From contig JAIPBB010000173.1 of assembly GCA_021739805.1 (NCBI GenBank), forward strand, positions 1-11,269: a stretch of 11,269 bases of DNA. Direction: 5' to 3'. The notes beneath the pieces are model-generated. The model worked only from the letters and a program-made list of their open reading frames with translations. It was not told where the DNA came from and did no database searches. Each line of letters starts with the position of its first letter. The stretch's first letter is position 1. This DNA is from Saprospiraceae bacterium. GTDB lineage: Bacteria; Bacteroidota; Bacteroidia; Bacteroidales; JAIPBB01. Positions 7,315 through 11,269 of this stretch are shown piece after piece. Both the position numbers and the translations under genes were made by a program.

Positions 7315-9168
7315 CGCATTTTTATAAAAATAATCATACTTTTAACTGTTTTGTTTTTCCAGGAATCAAACTTGTTTGCACAGGATTTACCTCTTAAAGT
7401 TACGCCTCCCGACAGCCTTGTTGTTAATCCACAAAATGTTGAATCCAAAACTGTTCTTGGCAAAATTCTTCAATCACTATCACCGGCAAACCTTTTCGGG
7501 AAAAAAGAACTTCCAAAAATTGAGATACCAGCAGTTCCGGAAATACCTCCATTTAATGTTGCACTCCAACAGCAAGCAAACACTTTAAAAGAAATTAAGG
7601 ATTTAAGCCCCGGTACTGATTACAGTCCACGCTACCAATCTCCTGACACTACTGGAATAACTGAAAAACAGTATGATAGTTTAAAAGGTATTTCTTATTT
7701 ACCGGTTGTTGACACAAAAAACATCCTGAATTATACTGTTTATGGTTATCATCCTTTTTGGATGGGAACAGCCTGGAAAAGTTATAATTATTCCTTGCTA
7801 AGCCGTATTGCATACTTTTCTTATGTCCTTGACCCAAAAACCGGAAGTTACAAGACATTGAACAATTTTAATAATACCGGTATCATCGAAATGGCACATA
7901 AAAATGGGACTAAGGTTGATTTGTGTGTCACAAATTTTGGCTATAGTAATAATATAGCATTTTTAAGCAATCCTGTCGCACAAAAAAGATTTATTGACTC
8001 TGTTTTGACTGTAATAAGCCGAATGAATGCTGATGGTATTAATATTGACTTTGAGAAAATTCCTAATAATCAAAAAGATAACTTCTCGAAATTTATAAAA
8101 AATCTTTCTCTCAGACTACACCAGACGAATGTTAACTACTCCTTGAGTATTGCTATTCCAGCCGTTGATTGGAATGAATCATTTGATATCACGAGTATTG
8201 TGGACTACACTGATTTGTTTATTTTAATGGGATATGATTTTTATGGTGATAAGAGTAAAACTGCCGGTCCAAACTCGGTTTTATCAAATGGAGGTATATG
8301 GTCTGCTGCCGACATTGTTAACTCTGTTTCTTTATATCTGAATAAAGGTATTCCAAGAAATAAATTCATTCTGGCATTACCATATTACGGAAAAAAATGG
8401 ATTACCAAATCAGGCATTGTTCCATCTGAATCGGTTGGATTTACTGATGCAATTACTTACCGCGAGTTTAAATCATATTATGATGGCAAATATCCAAGTT
8501 CATATGATACAGCCAGCGTTTCAAAATTCTTTATTTTTCAGCAGGGGAAGAAGTGGGTTCAATGCTGGACCGATGACGAGCACACCTTAGCAATTAAATA
8601 TGATTATATTAAAAAGCAGGGACTTGCCGGTGTTGGGATTTGGGCATTGGGATTTGATAACGGATATTCTAATCTATGGGATTTACTTGATAGGAAATTT
8701 ACTGCAAAACCAACAGATTTTTCCGATTTGCAAAGCAAATATGATTCATTATTGGTTTTTCACACCGATTCAATATTAGCTCTCGACGACAGTCAGGCTG
8801 AAGGTCCTGTATCAAACTTTGGTCAAACAATCAAGGAAATTAAAACTAAAATGCGTAATACCATTGAACGTAATCTTAGGGTCTTCACACTGATTATTTC
8901 GCTGCTGTTATTCTTTAGCCTTATTGGTTTTATTATATCAATCTTTGATTGTAATGTCAGATATTTGCTATTTAACAATGAATTCCGAATTTACCTTTTT
9001 GTCTTATTTATTATCGAGTTAATGATAATCCTGATGAGGTTATTTGGATTTATTAAAGATATTGACCTTGTTCTTATTATAGGGATAATTTTTGGTTTTT
9101 TCATTACTATGGTTATTATTAATGTGATGAAAAAGCGAACCGAACGTAATGTTGAAGACACACCTTAA
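7312..9168 (+). CDS. Exported, membrane-anchored glycoside hydrolase family 18 protein
   Basis: This is a 618-residue protein. An N-terminal signal peptide (about 1-24, hydrophobic IIILLTVLFF, cleavage plausible near LFAQ) is followed by a Pro-rich linker (25-135) and a GH18 TIM barrel (about 140-465). The barrel has the catalytic signature DGINIDFE (241-248, acid E248), MGYDFYG (306-312) and a late Trp in GIWALGFDNGY. The Asn in place of the first inner Asp resembles YaaH-type (spore-germination) GH18 enzymes, which act on bacterial cell walls. Three membrane segments (about 524-545, 559-581, 584-606) end in a KKRTER tail, so the barrel should face the periplasm or outside. The substrate is not determined: peptidoglycan or chitin-like. 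The GTG start is used because an in-frame stop lies at 7279 and no ATG falls between it and 7312. It precedes the LysM gene by five bases, so the two form an operon. Confidence 0.88.
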   Translation: MRIFIKIIILLTVLFFQESNLFAQDLPLKVTPPDSLVVNPQNVESKTVLGKILQSLSPANLFGKKELPKIEIPAVPEIPPFNVALQQQANTLKEIKDLSPGTDYSPRYQSPDTTGITEKQYDSLKGISYLPVVDTKNILNYTVYGYHPFWMGTAWKSYNYSLLSRIAYFSYVLDPKTGSYKTLNNFNNTGIIEMAHKNGTKVDLCVTNFGYSNNIAFLSNPVAQKRFIDSVLTVISRMNADGINIDFEKIPNNQKDNFSKFIKNLSLRLHQTNVNYSLSIAIPAVDWNESFDITSIVDYTDLFILMGYDFYGDKSKTAGPNSVLSNGGIWSAADIVNSVSLYLNKGIPRNKFILALPYYGKKWITKSGIVPSESVGFTDAITYREFKSYYDGKYPSSYDTASVSKFFIFQQGKKWVQCWTDDEHTLAIKYDYIKKQGLAGVGIWALGFDNGYSNLWDLLDRKFTAKPTDFSDLQSKYDSLLVFHTDSILALDDSQAEGPVSNFGQTIKEIKTKMRNTIERNLRVFTLIISLLLFFSLIGFIISIFDCNVRYLLFNNEFRIYLFVLFIIELMIILMRLFGFIKDIDLVLIIGIIFGFFITMVIINVMKKRTERNVEDTP

Positions 9169-9173
9169 TTATT

Positions 9174-10466
9174 ATGGCTGAGATAAAAAAGAAATCTTAT
9201 TGTCAATTTGATACTTCTGGTGCTGGACTTGGAGGTTTTTCAACATTTAAATATGATAGTTTAAACGGTGATGTTTTTGCTTTTGCTTATGAATCTGTTT
9301 CATCTCACAATTCAACAAAGTTTCTTTCTCAGATTTTTGAAAATGTAAAATATTTTTTCTCAGCTCAATATTATACTCAACCTGAAAAAGCTTTATACAA
9401 ACTTATTGATTTTCTGAACACTCAACTACTGTTCGATGCTACTAAAAATCCTGTTTTTCAAGATAGGAATGCTCATTTTGCACTTCTTCTTGTTCGCGAC
9501 AACCAAGTTTATTGGGTGGTTGCCGGACAAGCTTTGATTTTTAAAATTCAAAATCAGCAATATATATTATGTGGTGGAAATTTGCCATCAAACCAGCCTG
9601 ATGATTCAGACCAGTCTGCTTATCAAAAATATACCCCTTTAGGATTTTCAGCTAAAATTAAACCGATGGCAGGAAAACTTGATAATCATATTCAATATGG
9701 GGAGGTCTTTTTATTTATTGCAAAACATCACCATAAAGCAGCAGGTGAAACCAACTTTAATCTTTGCTTGAAAAATATAACATCAATTTCTAACATACAG
9801 CCTGAGTTTGACAAGCTGGCATCATTAAAAAAATTATTTCTGGCACATCTGACAATCACAAATCCTTCATTAAAAAAATCATATAGAAATACAATTGATT
9901 TATTTGGTTTTTACAATCGTGTGAAAGACACAAAAATTTTCCTGATTTCTTTAATTACTGTTACTATTATTGCAGGAGGAATTATTATCAGTTTTAAATT
10001 TAGTGGAAAAGGAGAAAATTCTGAGTTTACGAAAATGGAAAATTATAAAAGCACATTAGTAAATAACTTTATTCCTGACTCAATTAAGAACTTTAAAAAT
10101 GATTCGACAAATAATAATGATAGTGTTAATAAACTAGATGTTGTAGATTCAGCTATATATTCAGACAAACCATTTTTTGTAAATTTCTTAGTACATCATG
10201 GGGTAACCTTGTATCATTGTTCAAAAATATTTAATCTTTCAATTGAAGAGATTATGGCTGATAATGGACTAACATCCACAACTATTTATCAAGGTACAGT
10301 ATTAAAAATAAGAGCTAAAGGAATTCATGTCATTGAAGATGGTGATAATATTATCGGGATTTCTGAAAAATATCATACTGATGTAAACCAGTTATTGCAA
10401 GCAAATGAAATTGAAAAAAACACTCATCTTGAAATGGGAGATACACTAATTATTCCATTAGAATAA
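9174..10466 (+). CDS. PP2C-like (probably inactive) domain - TM helix - two LysM domains
   Basis: This 430-residue protein has no signal peptide. Residues 1-230 have the look of a PP2C/SpoIIE-type phosphatase fold: GDVFAFAYE at 32-40, where active enzymes have a DG metal site, and VYWVVAGQA at 112-120, where they have GDS. Both acidic metal ligands appear replaced, so this is best read as a pseudophosphatase. A single hydrophobic helix (about 255-276) follows, then an Asn/Asp/Ser-rich linker, then two LysM repeats (about 337-379 and 385-428). The second, with EDGDNIIGISEKY, is the more typical. LysM binds GlcNAc-containing glycans such as peptidoglycan, so the topology is cytosolic N-terminus and periplasmic C-terminus. 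It is translated five bases after the GH18 gene. A role coupling cytosolic sensing to cell-wall binding is inference. LysM is clear; PP2C is a moderate call. Confidence 0.8.
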   Translation: MAEIKKKSYCQFDTSGAGLGGFSTFKYDSLNGDVFAFAYESVSSHNSTKFLSQIFENVKYFFSAQYYTQPEKALYKLIDFLNTQLLFDATKNPVFQDRNAHFALLLVRDNQVYWVVAGQALIFKIQNQQYILCGGNLPSNQPDDSDQSAYQKYTPLGFSAKIKPMAGKLDNHIQYGEVFLFIAKHHHKAAGETNFNLCLKNITSISNIQPEFDKLASLKKLFLAHLTITNPSLKKSYRNTIDLFGFYNRVKDTKIFLISLITVTIIAGGIIISFKFSGKGENSEFTKMENYKSTLVNNFIPDSIKNFKNDSTNNNDSVNKLDVVDSAIYSDKPFFVNFLVHHGVTLYHCSKIFNLSIEEIMADNGLTSTTIYQGTVLKIRAKGIHVIEDGDNIIGISEKYHTDVNQLLQANEIEKNTHLEMGDTLIIPLE

Positions 10467-10988
10467 TCATTTGACCTTCTGCCCTTTGAGCCTTCTTATA
10501 CGTTTTGATTTTCCGGAATCTTTCTTCTTTATTTTTAGATAGGCATTGCTGCTAGGAGGAAGAAAATAATAAACTTTGTTATCATACTTTATTTTTCCAA
10601 TGTTGTTTTTCCATTCGAAAGCACCAAGTTTAAATACATTTAAAGAATCATTTTCCCTGAAAGTAAGAAGTTTATCTTTGCCTTCCTCAAATCTCACAGC
10701 TATATACTGATTATTAATGACCTCATCACAAATACAGGGTCTTGCTTTCCTCACTTTTATTACCTCTATATATTTTCCGTTCTCGTACCTTACTTTCCCT
10801 TTAAGAATTTTAATTTCAGTAGAATCCAGTTCCCGCTTCAAAATAATCCTTTCGGAATTATAAAACTGAATTGTTCTAATATCCTTTCCTTCACTTATAA
10901 TTTTTTGGTGCATTGTAACCGTATAGTCAACTTTGCAACCAAAAGTGAATAGTAGGATAATAACTAATAAATAACGAAAAGTTCTCAT
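10467..10988 (-). CDS. Hypothetical lipoprotein
   Basis: This 173-residue protein starts at the ATG at 10988. The signal peptide is MRTFRYLLVIILLF followed by a lipobox ending in TFGC, with the lipidated Cys at residue 18. A longer reading from 11048 would put 20 non-hydrophobic residues in front of this leader and is rejected. The mature part looks beta-rich, carries a CICDEV motif (C85, C87) and ends in a strongly basic tail (KRIRRLKGQKVK). I do not recognise the family. Its stop codon directly abuts the stop of the convergent LysM gene, leaving no intergenic base. No strong promoter was found upstream. A link to the injection system is not shown. Confidence 0.75.
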   Translation of the reverse strand: MRTFRYLLVIILLFTFGCKVDYTVTMHQKIISEGKDIRTIQFYNSERIILKRELDSTEIKILKGKVRYENGKYIEVIKVRKARPCICDEVINNQYIAVRFEEGKDKLLTFRENDSLNVFKLGAFEWKNNIGKIKYDNKVYYFLPPSSNAYLKIKKKDSGKSKRIRRLKGQKVK

Positions 10989-11099
10989 TTTTTTAGAATT
11001 GTTCAATCTATAAAAATACATATATTTTTTAAAACAAAAAAAATCCAATAAATTTTAGCCATAATACTATTACGTGATTTATACTATTAGGAAAATATT

Positions 11100-11107
11100 T
11101 ATATTTG
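11100..11107 (+). promoter_or_regulatory. Possible -7 promoter element at the right edge
   Basis: TATATTTG matches the Bacteroidota -7 box TAnnTTTG and lies about 114 bases before the possible start codon at 11221. No good TTTG is seen about 20 bases upstream, so this is a weak call. A short perfect inverted repeat, ATCCC-ATA-GGGAT (11117-11129), lies just downstream, within the would-be leader. Confidence 0.3.
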
Positions 11108-11220
11108 TGGGAAGCTATCCCATAGGGATTTAGTTCAACATTAAATAAGCAAAATTCTGCAGTGAGGTGTGTAATCTGGCTAAAAAGCTTTACTTTCACG
11201 TTTTAACAGTTGGATAGATA

Positions 11221-11269
11221 ATGAAGCTTATAAAAGCACACCTTTGTTTATTATTTTCCTCAGACTGTG
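11221..11269 (+). CDS. Possible 5' end of a further gene (3'-partial)
   Basis: An ATG at 11221 opens a frame that stays open for 16 codons to the window edge. It begins MKLIKAHLCLLF, which has the basic-then-hydrophobic start of a signal peptide. The piece is too short to identify, and it could be chance. Confidence 0.3.
   Translation, partial: MKLIKAHLCLLFSSDC

Noticed and set aside
7312..9168. GH18 protein as an injected eCIS effector
   Set aside because: It has a signal peptide and three C-terminal membrane helices, which fit membrane export rather than packing in a tube.
10989..11048. Longer N-terminus for the lipoprotein
   Set aside because: It would bury the lipoprotein signal peptide behind 20 residues. 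The start at 10988 places the leader at the N-terminus.
11109..11129. GGGA/TCCC/GGGA inverted repeats as a terminator or riboswitch
   Set aside because: The stems are only 4-5 bases, with no U-tract and no recognisable riboswitch core.

Overview
The window is AT-rich (roughly one third G+C by eye). It carries gene families and a promoter type (TTTG / TAnnTTTG) typical of Bacteroidota. It looks like the 3' end of an extracellular contractile injection system (eCIS) locus: a tape-measure protein, an eCIS AAA+ ATPase and a DUF4157 (eCIS_core) effector, followed by an envelope-directed gene pair. No tRNA, rRNA, CRISPR array, transposase or phage integrase was seen.

Layout. (1) Bases 1-4915, plus strand: a very long CIS tape-measure protein, open at the left window edge and containing an internal tandem duplication. 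It overlaps the start of an Afp15-like AAA+ ATPase. (2) Bases 4912-6770, minus strand: a two-gene unit read from a good Bacteroidota-type promoter at 6846-6877. Its first gene encodes a DUF4157 protein whose C-terminal domain is a complete M35 aspzincin (peptidyl-Lys metalloendopeptidase type). Its second gene encodes a small, leaderless beta-rich protein that resembles the N-terminal propeptide-like domain of bacterial M35 proteases. (3) Bases 6771-7311: a 541-base non-coding divergent region. (4) Bases 7312-10466, plus strand: a tight pair encoding an exported GH18-type glycosidase with three C-terminal membrane segments, and a cytosolic PP2C-like (apparently catalytically dead) domain joined through one membrane helix to two periplasmic LysM domains. 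(5) Bases 10467-10988, minus strand: an unrecognised lipoprotein. The last ~230 bases hold no clear gene except a possible start at 11221.

How they may work together (inference). The tape measure sets the length of the injection tube and the ATPase is needed for assembly. The DUF4157 part marks the protease as a cargo associated with the particle, and the M35 domain is the toxic payload, predicted to cut on the amino side of lysine. The most interesting point is that the inhibitory or folding domain normally fused in front of an M35 protease appears here as a separate downstream gene. It may therefore act in trans as an antidote, chaperone or loading factor that keeps the payload silent inside the producer. 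The GH18 and PP2C-like/LysM pair could anchor or release particles at the envelope or remodel peptidoglycan, but its link to the eCIS rests on position only.
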